The notes under the pieces: generated by a model
Told to the model about the DNA's origin: nothing
What the model saw: only the letters and a program-made list of their open reading frames with translations
Databases searched by the model: none
In this document: piece after piece, positions 11,791-23,350 of the stretch
Layout of the letters: each line of letters opens with the position of its first letter
How positions within the stretch are numbered: the stretch's first letter is position 1
Position numbers and translations under genes: made by a program
Source: Caprimulgus europaeus
Lineage: Eukaryota > Chordata > Aves > Caprimulgiformes > Caprimulgidae
Direction of reading: 5' to 3'
Assembly (NCBI GenBank): GCA_907165065.1
Contig: OU015523.1
Location: forward strand, 44,071,702-44,135,701
Length of the DNA stretch: 64,000 nucleotides

Positions 11791-14700
11791 CAGGTCATGT
11801 TAGTATCGCACAAGTCTTTGTAGTTGTGGGGCTATTTTTCAGGGTCTCACAGTACAAGGGTGTCTTATACTTGAGCTGGGTCTGCCACCTTCTGAGTCAG
11901 TATTTATTTCAGGAAAGAAGGATTTTATGTTTTTTTCCTCCACAATGGACTGCTTTTCTCCCTTCTTAAGGAGTTGTAATGAAATCCCCAAAAGTGCTGT
12001 TGCATTAATTTTGAGCCAATCAATGCCTGTGACAGGATCAAATACAGCACTGGTCTTGCTAACAGCTCAAATTGGTCTTCTCTCCAAACAATTGTTCTCT
12101 TGAATATTATATCCTCACTTGCCCTCTTAGGAGAACCTCAAGCCTTCATTAGTTCATCTCAAACCAGCCAGCCATGACTTGAATCATCATCTGAAGATTA
12201 TGACCAAGAGCAAAATAGAGCTTAAAATCTAAATCCTGTTGGAGTGAGACCATCTTCACTACAGGGCAGGTCAATGTGTGCCCAGCAACTGGGCAATGGG
12301 AGCCTCAAACAGAACCATCACAACTCTCAGGACTCCACCCAAACCATAGCAAACAATGGGCCGGCCCAAGAAACAGGGATCTGAATGATTATCTCACCCT
12401 ACTTTCAGTGACGAGTTTTCTCCCAGTCATCCCCACTCTTCCCTCCACCCATCTCTAAATTAATGGACTTCTAGCATCTCCTTGAGCAAAGAAATAAAAA
12501 GAGACATAGGGACAGAAATTTTATGGTGATACCAGTAAATGAAGCCTGAAACATAAAATCAGAGCTTGGAAGAAACTTGCTAAATATATTCTATCATCAA
12601 ACCTCTTAAAAAGGCAAAATATGGCCATCAAAGAGCTAGTCCAGGGGATTAATTGTCTCCTTCAGTCCCTAATGTCTGCATCCTAAAGCAGACATAGTGA
12701 ACATTCAAACTACTACCCTATTTCCTGATGGCTTCTCAGGTGGCTACAGGGCCATCCTGGCCACCAACCTGCACATCTAGACTCCAGACCAGCCACACCT
12801 GGTGAAGACTCCAGCAAGCAGGGTCTCCACCTAGGCCCAGCAAATTCACTTTCTGCCCTTCTGATCTGACTAAAAAATTATGAACAAGGGGAACAAGCCA
12901 CTGTGAAAAGAGCCAGTGCTTGCCCCAGGCAAAGGCTCTTCATCGCTCCTAATTGAGCAGCTCCAAAGGAAGAAATCCCTCCCATCCCATGCCCTGAGGC
13001 TCAACCCAACTTCCACTCCACACCAAACCCTGCCTTCCTGGACAAAGGTGTAGAAAAATACCAGGCAAAGGCCATGAAGGTCTTCCATAGTGAAGAAGAT
13101 TGAAAACCAAGCATTTAAAAGATTAATTTATGCAAGCTATTTACTACGCACTGTTGCAATGTCTGGTGAGGAATAATTTGCCATTACAAAATTCCCCCAA
13201 ATGTTGGCTGATGAAATGTAAAGCTGGGCTTTCACCAAGGTATTGAAAAAGGCTTCAAAGATCCCAGGTAGCTGGATGAGAATTTGGGACATAATGCTGG
13301 AGTAGCATTCTGGATATTATACCTCTGATTTACCCTTAAGAGAGAATCTGTCAAGTTCACTAAAAAGCAGGCAGTAATTCAATTTCTACAAGCCAGTGAT
13401 CTGTCCCATATTTTAGATATAACTCCCCAAAATTGTTACATTTCTCTCATTTCAGCAAAAAGGCAATTTTACAAGGGACAGGCAATGAATACACAGTCCA
13501 TCCACTAAAGCAAAATAAAATGTCATTCCAACCATGCCAAAACACATGAACCAAGCTAAGTCGGAGTGCCACATGCCGCTCTTTTTCTGGATAGGAATCA
13601 CTGAAGGTTACACTGCAGCAAGTGCTCGGAGCTGTTGAAAGCCTGATTCACAGAGATAATGAATCAGGACCACTTGATCTGGATGTAGTAGGTGCTGCCC
13701 AAAATCAATCATGCCTTCAGTTTGTCAGTCATGTAAAGACAAGACTGCCTCAAGGATAATGAAAGTCTTGCAAAGATTTATAGCTGACTTTTAATGAAAT
13801 CAGGCTGCAGGTCCTTTGGGCAGAGAGTCATGCTTTCAAGCACACATTTTTTAAAATCAGATGAGCTATGCTACTGGCAGACAAGTGTAAGCTAGGTCAA
13901 GCCTGACGATATGGAAGCCATATGAGTAAGAGCCACTAGGCTTTAACTTCTTATTCTTGCTTAATTCCATTTGTTTCTTACCTTTGATAAACAAATAATG
14001 AAAGGTTCCTCCCTTTATTTTCGTTGGTATGAGATTACCACAATTATGCCACTTTCCCAACAAGTTGTTTCAATGATTACCTCCAGCAACATGCCTCCTT
14101 TCCCTACTCGACCCTTTCTCAACATATTTGTGAACAGGTAGTTATGATCTCCTCCCATAACATGTCTTAGAAGGTACATCTGGTTGGAGAGGTGATGAGA
14201 TAGGGATGAGTTTTCTTCATAAAGATCAGATGGATGGGTGGGTGGATGCTTCCAATAACAGGGGCTTTCCTTTGATGTCTTCTTGCTATCAATTTTTTAA
14301 TTTTCTGTGACTCACAGACTTCCTTTATAGTTTTACTTTGGAAATGCAGACTGCAGAGGACTGAGAAACAGATGCTATAACATGGGTTTATGATGGATTT
14401 GCTTCTGTGCATTGCTGAGGGAATGAAACAGAAAAAAGCAAAGTACCCTAAAGAAGAGAATCCAGGCATTAAATCACAACACCCATGTTAGCACCTGCAG
14501 AGGGACAACCCTTCAAACTGTCTTGTTGCCAGTGCTGGGTTTGTAAAGAATGGGAATTTAGAGATGAGTCAAAGATTTCATTAGCTAAAAGACCCACTCA
14601 GCAGAAAGTGGGATGAAGCAGCCACAATCAACTAGCAGATTGAAAGAGAACCTGGCTATGGCACATGAGCTGTAATTTTTAACACCAGCGCTGAATTTGG

Positions 14701-16031
14701 TCTGCCAAGGGGCTGATATGAGAACACCAACCACAGGCAAAGCAGTATGTGCTTAGGTCTCTGGTTTTTTACATCCATGAGACAAACTGACATTTCTATT
14801 AAGTAACTTTCAGTGATTATATAAATGTGAAAGTAAAATGAGAAAGCCTTTTTGTTTATAGATAATTTCTTCAGCCTGCTCAGAGAAGCAAGGCTAAACT
14901 CAATATAGAACTGATGGAATAATTTCTAGAATGGCCATGTTAATAGATCTCAGTGTTTGAGCCAGGAATCAATAGGGAATAGATGTAGTAAGATATAAGA
15001 AAGCCAGTAAAGCCTGAAAGAGAATAGGCTGAAGACAGACCAGCTCATTAAGGTGGACTCATATTCCTGAGTTCAAAAATGCACTACAAAAATAAATAAA
15101 AGCAAGAGCTGCAAAGGTGTGAACATGCAGAGATTGTTCAAGCAATTGTTAAGTTCAGGAACTGCATGCAAATCCAAAGAGAATCTGTAGAAAAATGATG
15201 GGAGAACCCAGATCATGTTATTGACAATCAGTAAAGGATACATTTACACAAAACATTTGCTCTTTTTTGTATGGAAAACAAACACAGCAAACAGCCTCAT
15301 TTTTCACACAGCAAGACTTTGGGGAGAATGTTTTTTAATAACAAGGGGAGTAGTAAATACAACTGCACAAATGGGGTGTAGGTCACCTCTAAGTACAAGC
15401 AAAGCCATCATGTCACTTTCCAGAAAAGTGAAATGCCTCTAGGGGGAGATTCTTACAGGAAGCAAGAAGAAAACTAAAAATCTTGAAGCAAAGTTAGTTC
15501 TAGTAAACTGGACCCAACCGGAGTATAAAAGTCAACAACAGTTGTAGCTTATTATCCTGGAGGAAAAGGAAAAACTGAATCACACCATCCTGCAGTTAAA
15601 AAGCAGGGTCCTAATGACATCCCATCCCATTTCACCTTACTTGAAGGGGGGAAGTGGTGAAAAAGCAAAGCTCTGGAATAGAGTAAATATGCGTTGAAAT
15701 ATGAGCCAGTTTAAAAATGAAATTCATGCTTTGGCTGAAATTCATCTTGGGTTTTAATAAAGTTTAAGTTAAGCATCAGAACAAGGTTCAAAATTATCAT
15801 TATAAAAATACTTCTTCCTAAAACAAATAGTACATGAAATACAGTAGTCTCAAAGCTATTTGATCTCATCTATACTCAGAAGTTCTGGATAACTGATCCA
15901 GTCCAGGTCAAACTTTATAGCTTGAAGCACACTGATTTTTCTCAGGGTAAAGTAATAAATAGTCCCACATAATCTGTCATTCCCTACAGAGACTTAGCAT
16001 GAAGTAAATTTGCTCTTTAAAAGCGAGCTAA
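11791..16031. other. Non-coding stretch upstream of the PPEF1 start exon
   Basis: If the promoter candidate near 16280 is used, this is the first intron of PPEF1; otherwise it is upstream intergenic DNA. I see no exon, RNA gene or firm repeat copy here. Confidence 0.5.
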
Positions 16032-16063
16032 ATATATATATATACACACACATATATATACAC
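16032..16063. repeat. TA/CA dinucleotide run
   Basis: This is alternating TA, then CA, then TA and CA, 32 bp long. It is an ordinary microsatellite next to the candidate PPEF1 5' exon. Confidence 0.9.
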
Positions 16064-16085
16064 AAAACCCATCCAAGTATATTAC

Positions 16086-16253
16086 CTGTTTTTTCTTTCT
16101 GCTTCAGCAATACTGAGATTTTTTCCACAAGAGTACCTTTATAAGATTCTTTTTTTTAAAGAGAAAGCAGCCCCTTTTTGGAAGCAGAACTGCACAAGCA
16201 GGCATGCAGCTCTGCAGAACAGGTGCTCCAATTCTCTCTGAGGCTCTGGAGCT
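16086..16253 (-). other. Candidate non-coding first exon of PPEF1
   Basis: On the minus strand a TATA box at 16282-16274 would place initiation near 16253. The transcript then reaches a good donor, AACAG|GTAATA, whose exon side ends at 16086; a weaker donor, AAAG|GTACTC, ends an exon at 16137. The orientation is right for splicing into the PPEF1 start-codon exon 5.7 kb away. No transcript evidence is available from sequence, so this is a prediction. Confidence 0.4.
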
Positions 16254-16273
16254 GCAATGCACTTGCTCTCCAC

Positions 16274-16282
16274 CTATTTATA
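16274..16282 (-). promoter_or_regulatory. TATA box of a minus-strand promoter
   Basis: TATAAATAG read on the minus strand is a strong TATA element, followed by GGTGGAGAGC and a pyrimidine-purine start candidate about 29 nt downstream. Upstream on the same strand are TGACTCA (16331-16325) and, further away, CACGTG (16501-16496). Tissue-restricted genes such as PPEF1 often have TATA promoters. The assignment to PPEF1 rests on orientation and position only. Confidence 0.5.
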
Positions 16283-16324
16283 CAGCTTCCTGAGAGGATA
16301 TATCTTGAGCACTGCTCTTCAGAA

Positions 16325-16331
16325 TGAGTCA
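16325..16331. promoter_or_regulatory. AP-1 / MARE-half-type site TGAGTCA
   Basis: TGAGTCA is the canonical AP-1 heptamer and the core that NRL/MAF factors also recognise. It lies about 75 bp upstream of the predicted minus-strand start site. NRL-type input would fit a photoreceptor gene, but the heptamer is common by chance. Confidence 0.3.
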
Positions 16332-18863
16332 GGAGAAAATGCCGTTTTCATCGTCCAACCTGATGTGAAAGCTCATGGCTGCAGCCCTCCAGCTGTGCTG
16401 TACGTGTGCTGTTGAAGAGCTGTTTTGTCACCATGCCTCCTGAATCTCAGGCAGAGAAAGGGATGGGCTGAAGTTATCTGCTTTGTATCTGAAGTCACGT
16501 GATCTCTTTCAAGAGGAATGGCCTTTCTGCTGTGTTAAGGCAATGATTTGCATTTTAGCAGATCTAGCACACTGGAAAAAAATGTAACGGCTGTCCAGGT
16601 ACTTGGTTATCTGATGTGACAGGCATGGTTATGAAAGCCCTTACGGAAAGGAATACTGAATTTACCGTGAGGCATTGCATCTGCATGTCAGTGATACAGG
16701 TATTCTCCAAAACAGTCATACCCAGATAACAGGACAAGTACGAAGCACTCACATATTGCGCTGAGCAGCACTGCACTAATGCCTCTACATTTCTCCATAC
16801 GTATGCATGTGTTCTCCCCATAAACATGTGACTGGAATCCAGTTGACTTGGTTCATGTTTCAGTCCACTCCTTGTCCTATTACTGGAAAGGGATCCAACA
16901 AGCTGAGAACACTGCAGCATTGCTCCCCTGTGCGGTCAGGAAGCCCAGGCGCGGCATGCTTTGAAATCAAACCCTGACCCCTGGCAGTAGGGCCCACACC
17001 TCTGGCCTAGCTCCACGCCATGCTGACCATGAACTCTAAGTCACGGCACAGGTGCCCAGGGCAGCGCAGAGCCGTCACGCCTAAGGAGATTTTTTGTTGT
17101 TGTTACTGCCCACTGCTAGCACAACAGCCCCTGAGGATCTGCTGCTTCTGACAGTGTATCGACAGCATGGGGACACTGTGATTCTGAACACATACACCAC
17201 CAAGCCACTCAAAAATATGAGGTGTCAGTAGAAGTACAGTATTGCAATATCACCAGTACAGTCTTGGGCCCAGTCCTCAGCATCACTCATCCTCATCACA
17301 CCACCTTTCTTCCAGTCTGTCCAAAAACTGGTGACAAGGATGCTTGCTGCTGTGCAAAGTGGTGGAACAGAGCACAGCAGCCACTTCTGTGGGGTCAGCA
17401 CGAGGGTCTGTGGGTCCTAAGAGGACCACAGGTTATAAAGCATGTTGTGGTGGGCGAAAGCTCCACATGGATGGGCACAAGATAGGGGTCACCGTGCCTC
17501 TTGCTCTGCAGCCTCTCCACATGATGGAGTCCCACCAGGATAGGGAGCAAAATGTTTCTGAGAGCAGTGACAGACAAAGCAAGATCTTCACCCGCCTGCC
17601 CCTGCCTCAAAGGTCAAATGATACTGTAACGTGGTATTTTCAGGAAATTTTTGCCATCAGTTTGGTGACTGTTCTAAAGGCATCAACCACCGCTGTGAAG
17701 GACAGAGTGATCAAATTGGTTTTTGGGACAGACAACCGCCCTTACTGTGACAGAATAGATATATTTATTAATGTGCAAAAGATATTTAAAGTGCCAAACC
17801 AGCAAAGCAGAAGGCACTGTGTGAATGCACTAGTTTGACTGACTGAGCTAGTCCTTTGAGGTTCTAGAGCCCCAGACACAAGCTTCCACTTTCAAAGCTG
17901 TTCTGTCCTGTGAGATGAGACAGTAAACAGAATACACACCAGGCGTGATAATTCTGCATGACCCAGAAGAGTTTTGTGTTTGTTTTTCTGGCAGGATACA
18001 CTTTCCCTGATCAGAGTTACAGTAGCTAATCATTTATGTATGATCATGCTGTTCTGCCAAAATGCATGCAAGCAAAAATACATCATAACCTCTTTCCACT
18101 GTACTCTGGGGATACACATTATTTATAAAACATTTACTGTGCCTGATAAATTCATCTATATTGGCATTTACCAAGATCTCTGCACAATGAGAGGCTATAA
18201 GGTTTGTTCCAATGGTCAACAAATCCATCAGAAACATTTCATCCAAGATCAATGGGAGGGGGATCAAATCCTCAGCTGTTAGGTTCTGCAGGACATAAAG
18301 TCTCTACTGCACATTTTCTTTTGTTATTCATGGAAGTTGTTCGTCCTCTGTCATAGTGGTCTGATGTGACCAAGCAACCTGATAGAGAGTCAGTCTAGCT
18401 GGACTGAGCCACCTCTCCAGTTACCTCTGGGGATCACAATAACATGCAACTTGAGGAAACACAAATGTGCTTTCCAAATTAGCCTTTCCCATTCAAGTCC
18501 AAGGATATAGGCTGTACCAAACAAGACCATTCTCCTTTCTGCACAGGGCAAAGAGAACATACCAGTCCCACCAACGTCACACAAGCTACTGCTTTTTGTT
18601 CAGCAGTCATGTGTCATACGCACACTTAAGATGCTGAAAAAGGTTTTAACATCAACAGCTGCAACAGAAAGTAGGCCAAAAGATTCTGACAATATGCTGT
18701 TGAGCAGTCTAGCATGACAAGAAAAATCCCAGTTATGTTGCTAGTGAATAAATTGGGACATCACTTTACAAGCAGCTCTTCTTGATGCTGATGAAACAAC
18801 ACATCTACTGTTTCCAAATACTTTGGACACATTAATTTCCTGAGCAAGCCTCCAGGCAGACAT
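16332..18863. other. Intergenic stretch with unexplained open frames
   Basis: A CACGTG E-box (GTCACGTGAT) lies at 16496-16501. Open frames exist at 16564-16920 (minus, 118 codons) and 17344-17838 (plus, 164 codons). Neither resembles a protein I know, nor do they show splice or start features that would support a gene. The frame near 17344-17838 could be a decayed mobile element, which I could not identify. Confidence 0.4.
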
Positions 18864-19205
18864 TCATAGAATCATAGAATGGTTTGGGTTGGAAGGCACC
18901 TTTAAAGATCATCTAGTCCAACCCCCTTGCAGTGAGCAAGGACATCTTCAACTACATCAGGTTGCTCAGAGCCCCGTCCAGCCTGAGCTTGAATGTTTCC
19001 AGGGATGGGGCTTCTACCACCTCTCTGGGCAACCTGTTCCAGTGTTTCACCACCCTCATCCTAAAAAAAAGTCTTCCTTATACCTAGTCTAAATCTCCTC
19101 CCTTTTAGTTTAAAACCATTACTCCTTGTCCTGTCACTACAGACCCTGCTAAAAAGTTTGTTTCCATCTTCCTTATAGGACCTGATGAAAAGTTTGTCCC
19201 CAATA
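18864..19205 (-). mobile_element. CR1 LINE 3' fragment
   Basis: It starts with the complement of the CR1 tail (TCATAGAATCATAGAATGG) and continues through GGTTGGAAGGCACCTTTAAAGATCATC, CTGGGCAACCTGTTCCAGTG and CTCCTTGTCCTGTCACTAC. This is the usual CR1 3' UTR and terminal coding region in minus orientation. The right edge is approximate. Confidence 0.95.
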
Positions 19206-20998
19206 ATAACATTCAGCTAAATACCTGCAGATAAAACTATATTGAGCAGTTGCATATATAACCTATTCCATGTACATAATTAAAATTCTGCTTCAAGCCT
19301 ATTTCTCAGAAGCACCCACTACAAAATGATGTAACTGACATTTTTCAGAAAAAACTGAAGATAATCTTAGTCGAAGTGAACGTGCTCCTTCTGAGCTGAG
19401 TGTGGTTTCCCTCCTCTTACCCTACCAAGCTAAAAGAATTATTTTTACGTGACCCAACAAAGTATTTTAAAGTACTAGCCAGGGAACGAGCCCCTTCCTG
19501 AGAGACCTGGACATCCAGTCACAAACAGAAAGAAGAGAAGAAATAAAGAGAAAAATAAATGTCCATAACAATTTTAAACTCTGTCTCAGTCAGTGAGATG
19601 ACAGAAATCTCACAAATTTAAGGAGGTTAATTTGAGTGAACAGGAAAAGAAATCTCCCCCTGCCACTGACAATTCTAGGTGAGATGATGAATAAAAGACA
19701 TAAAAACTAACATCTTTGGCAAAAGGAACACAAAATACAGAAATGTGAAAGAAAGGTTGGGTCTCCAAACTCCTGAAGGCCAAGAAACTAGACCAGAACA
19801 CTATGAAAGCATTAGGATACCTTCTGTAAAAATGAGAACAAGTTTTTTTTAAAAAGGAAAATCTCCCAAATTATCATCTGAACATAGATTATTCTGGGAA
19901 GCAATGACTAATGACCTAATTTGCACAACTCTACCTCCTTCACAAGTTAGCTTCAGGCTCCACTTAGAGCCTGCAGAAATTATAGCTATCTACAGCACTC
20001 AGATTTTGCCAAATCTTAGTAAAGCAACATGAGGAAAATGCTGCTTTACTAAGCAACACTAAGAAGAATTGTCTAACGACAGCTCAATCTCCATTTTGTT
20101 GGTCTGGTGAACCATAAGCTGCATAGGCAGTGCAAAACCTACATCCTGAAGCCTCAAGCCTACCAGACTGTCTCTTCCCAAAAGACGCCCCCGGGTTAAA
20201 CCAGGCTCTCCAGGTCAGGAGAGTACACAGGTTCGACTCACACTCTAATGATCAATATGTAAAAGGATTTTTAATTTTTTTTAATCGGTTTTTAAAGACT
20301 GGGAACTGCCAACTACTAAGTGCAGCCATCACATACCTGGTAGACAGTCAGCAAAGTCTATGCAAATAATTTTCTTCACCTCTGTTTTCGTCTTACCCTT
20401 ATGAAATTGCTTCTAATGACAAAAGGACCATTTTTTTACCTTGTAACAGTAAATCATCTGCTAATTCAGCAAAATATTATTAATTTCAAGAGTCAAGGCA
20501 ACTATGATATTTAGCTATAAACAATACACTGTCTTGCTTACAGGCACTACATGCTTCTGAAAATTAACAAACTTATCTTGTATATTCCAAATAATAGAAG
20601 TTCATAACTTTTAACCACAGTCCTGTAAACACTGTACAGTTGCCTTGATTTGTACTTCCATAAGCCACTCCCTTTGGGATGTCAGGATTTAAAATGGGGA
20701 GGACTCAATAGTGCAAAATCTCAGGTAAAACATAACAGATGAAACAAGGCAATTAGTGTGGTGTAACAAGATGACAAAAAAGTCCCTGAATAAATGAATA
20801 CCTGATGCAGACACAGAACTGCACAGAAACAGCTGAGCTGCTCTGTACCCTCACAAAGAGCCTTCTTCTGCAGCAGATGCACCATGAATCCACAACCTAA
20901 GTAATCTCAGATATTGCTGGGTGGGAGTAAGGGGTGAGAAGACAGTAGGAACATCTCGATCAACTTCTCTTTAGCAAAGAAACACCCTTTAGCAAAGA
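19206..20998. other. Intergenic stretch, nothing recognised
   Basis: AT-rich DNA between two CR1 copies. I see no gene, RNA or repeat that I can name. Confidence 0.5.
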
Positions 20999-21722
20999 CA
21001 CACCACGTCCTGCACTTGGGTCACAACAACCCCATGGAACGCTACAGGCTTGGGGAATAGTGGCTGGAAAGCTGCTCTGCAGAAAAGGACCTGGGGGTGT
21101 TGGTTGACAGCCAGTTGAATATGAGACAGCAGTGTTTTCAGGTACCTAAGAAAGCCAGCAGAATCCTGGCTTGTATTAGAAACAGTGTGGCCAGCAGGAC
21201 CAGGGAAGTGTACTTAGCACTGGTGAGGCCACACCTCAAATACTGTGTTCAGTTCTGGGCCCCGCACTACAGGAAAGACATTGAAAAGCTGGTTGAGCTG
21301 GTAGAGCACAAGCCTTATGAGGAGCAGCTGAGGGAACTGGGGTTGTTTAACCTGGAGAAAAAGCAGGCTGAGGAGAGACGTTATCGCTCTCTACAACTAC
21401 CTGCAAGCAGGTTGTAGCAAGGTGGGAGCCAGTCTCTTCTCCTAAGTAACAAGTGACAGGAGGAAACAGCCTCAAGTTGTGCCAGTGGAGGTTTAGATTG
21501 GATGTTAGGCAAAGTTTCTTCACTTAAAAGGTTGTCAGCCTTTGGATCAGGCTGCCCAGGGAAGTGGTGAAGTCACAATCCCTGGAGTTACTTATAAGAT
21601 GTGCAGATGTGGTGCTTAGGGACATGGTTTATGGTGGGGACTCAGCCATGTTAGGTTTATGTTTGGACTCAATGATCTTAAGGGTCTTTTCCAATCAAAA
21701 CGATTCGATGATTCTATGATTC
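20999..21722 (+). mobile_element. CR1 LINE with a decayed reverse-transcriptase C-terminus
   Basis: This plus-strand CR1 copy includes coding remnants at 21097-21417: [35 protein letters not shown] and [20 protein letters not shown] are the typical end of CR1 ORF2. Residues normally found between that last motif and the [16 protein letters not shown] segment are missing, an internal deletion, and the reading frame is lost at about 21417. The element ends with GATTCTATGATTC. It is an inactive pseudogene copy. Confidence 0.95.
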
Positions 21723-21829
21723 AACAAACACTGAGGCCTTCTCGTGCTACATCCACACGTAACAAAACACTTTTTTTTGGGGGGGGGGGCAAAAAATCCA
21801 GTTCCAAAGAGTATCCCGCACAACCCCCA

Positions 21830-23250
21830 CAGGCCTAGGGGCCGGGGGGCCGAGGCGGGGAGAGCGAGCGCGGGGAGCCCCCTGCTGGCGGCACAGCCGC
21901 AGCGGGAGCCGGCCACAGCCCCGCCCGTCCTGTCGGCTTGGCCGCGCCGCTCCGCTCCGAGCCGCGCAGTCCACCCGCCTCCCGCCCGCTCCGCTTCCGC
22001 CGTGTAGCACACACGGGATTTACAGGCTACGCGACGAGGTGCGGGGGGGTGGGGAAAGAGGTCCGCTCTCCGGGCTTCTGCCCTGCCTGTAAGGGAAAAT
22101 CCTCCATGCTCTCAAGGTGGATTTTAGAAAGCAAATGGCCTGGCTATCACGCCACATCTCAGAAACACTCATTAGTGTGTCCCATGTTGTGTCCGAGGGG
22201 GATAAATCCTAACTTTCGCAGATGCATTAGGTACCACGCAACAACTTCCTTAAGGGCATTACTGACACTGACAAACTTCAGGCTCTGCCCTCTCTCTCTC
22301 AGCAACGCTATTTTAAACACTTGTCTCCTGTACCAAGGAAATAATCTACACCTTCCTCCGCCGCTGAGAAGAGAGCCGAAACACCTCGCAGCAAGCAGTG
22401 GAGCGCCTTCCCCTGACTGATTTACAAGAAATCCCCTCAGCCGGTTCCCCCGAAACAGCGGGGGTGTTGCTGCACCTCTCCCAGAGCACTGCCTGCCTTT
22501 CTCACGTTTCAGTCAAATTGCTGGTTGCCGAGATGTAATGCACCAACACAGCGAGTTCTGCCTGCTCTCCGCTGACCTGAGAAAACAGAACAGCCGAGCT
22601 GCAGGACGTGCAGAAAGGCTGGCCAGCCATTTCCGAAGGTGGGGCTAGCGGCACCGACGTTAGGAGCGCACAAGGCAAAGATGTACCAAATACATGCACA
22701 GAGAGGGCCCACAGTACCCGCTACACGCGGCCTTAAAGCCGCAACAACGCCCTTGCCCTCCAAGCTCATCATCTGCCCCTCCGGGCCATCTTGGGTGGGG
22801 CAGACTCGGGTCCGAGGCAGCCAGCCGAAAGGCTTTAATGCACAGAGGAACGCCTATAACACTCGCACAAAAACCTTACCTGTGCTTGAGAGCATGAGAG
22901 CTGTTAAAATCATTTACTCCCTTCACTGCACCTCTGTGGCTACTGAGGGGCAGAAAACGCATGAAGGTAATCTTTAATTTCTACAGTTTTAATTAACCAG
23001 CCATTAAAAAAAAAAAAACCCAAAACAACCCGGGGCGGGGGCGGCTGCAGCTGCGGAGAGCTGTCCCCCGCTTCCCTTAGAGCCCGTCCCCCACAGCCCA
23101 ACGGCTCGCCGCGCGCCCAACGGCTGCCCTGCTTCACGCGGGGGCGGCACGCGGTGAGGCAGGGGGAGGCGGCGTGCCGCCCCCGCGTGAGCAGGGCAGC
23201 GGAAGGCCGCTAGTATTTCCTGGATAGAGGCAGGGCCGTGAGAAGGAGCT
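21830..23250. promoter_or_regulatory. CpG-rich island upstream of RS1 and PPEF1
   Basis: CpG density is high at 21838-22080 and again at 23025-23240, with weaker stretches between. Such islands normally mark promoters. Candidates are a distal promoter for PPEF1 (minus strand), an antisense or divergent lncRNA, or local influence of the tRNA gene. A run of eleven G occurs at 21779-21789, just outside the left edge. No coding exon can be supported: frames here are open on both strands because stop codons are rare in GC-rich DNA. Confidence 0.6.
23123..23200. repeat. GC-rich 29-bp hairpin with one bulge
   Basis: Left arm 23123-23152 and right arm 23172-23200 are reverse complements over 29 bp, with a single unpaired T at 23133 and a 19-nt loop at 23153-23171. 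The inner 19 bp (TCACGCGGGGGCGGCACGC) pair perfectly. The structure sits in the CpG island, 58 bp before the tRNA-Val gene. Its 78-nt length is in the range of a pre-miRNA, but the GC content is extreme. Confidence 0.85.
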
Positions 23251-23258
23251 AACGTGGC

Positions 23259-23331
23259 GGTTCCATAGTGTAGTGGTTATCACGTCTGCTTTACACGCAG
23301 AAGGTCCTGGGTTCGAGCCCCAGTGGAACCA
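23259..23331 (+). tRNA. tRNA-Val (anticodon TAC)
   Basis: The 73-nt gene folds into a complete cloverleaf. The acceptor stem is GGTTCCA with TGGAACC (23259-23265 and 23324-23330), followed by discriminator A at 23331. The D arm carries the A-box (TAGTGTAGTGGTTA). The anticodon stem is TCTGC/GCAGA with loop TTTACAC, so the anticodon is TAC for valine. The T arm is CTGGG-TTCGAGC-CCCAG, containing the B-box GGTTCGAGCC. No intron and no mismatch are visible, so it looks functional. A pol III T5 terminator follows at 23346-23350. Confidence 0.98.
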
Positions 23332-23345
23332 ACGCCCTAAACACG

Positions 23346-23350
23346 TTTTT
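23346..23350 (+). terminator. Pol III T-run terminator for tRNA-Val
   Basis: TTTTT begins 15 nt after the tRNA discriminator base, the normal distance for RNA polymerase III termination. Confidence 0.9.

Noticed and set aside
17344-17838. 164-codon plus-strand frame between PPEF1 and RS1
   Set aside because: I recognise no domain, and there is no CpG-associated start or splice pattern. A decayed mobile element remains possible but cannot be named.
21097-21417. Reverse-transcriptase-like frame as a possible domesticated gene
   Set aside because: It is the 3' end of a CR1 element with an internal deletion, lost frame and CR1 tail, so it is a dead copy.
21938-22420. 160-codon frame in the CpG island
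   Set aside because: Low stop density in GC-rich DNA explains it; frames on the other strand are open too.
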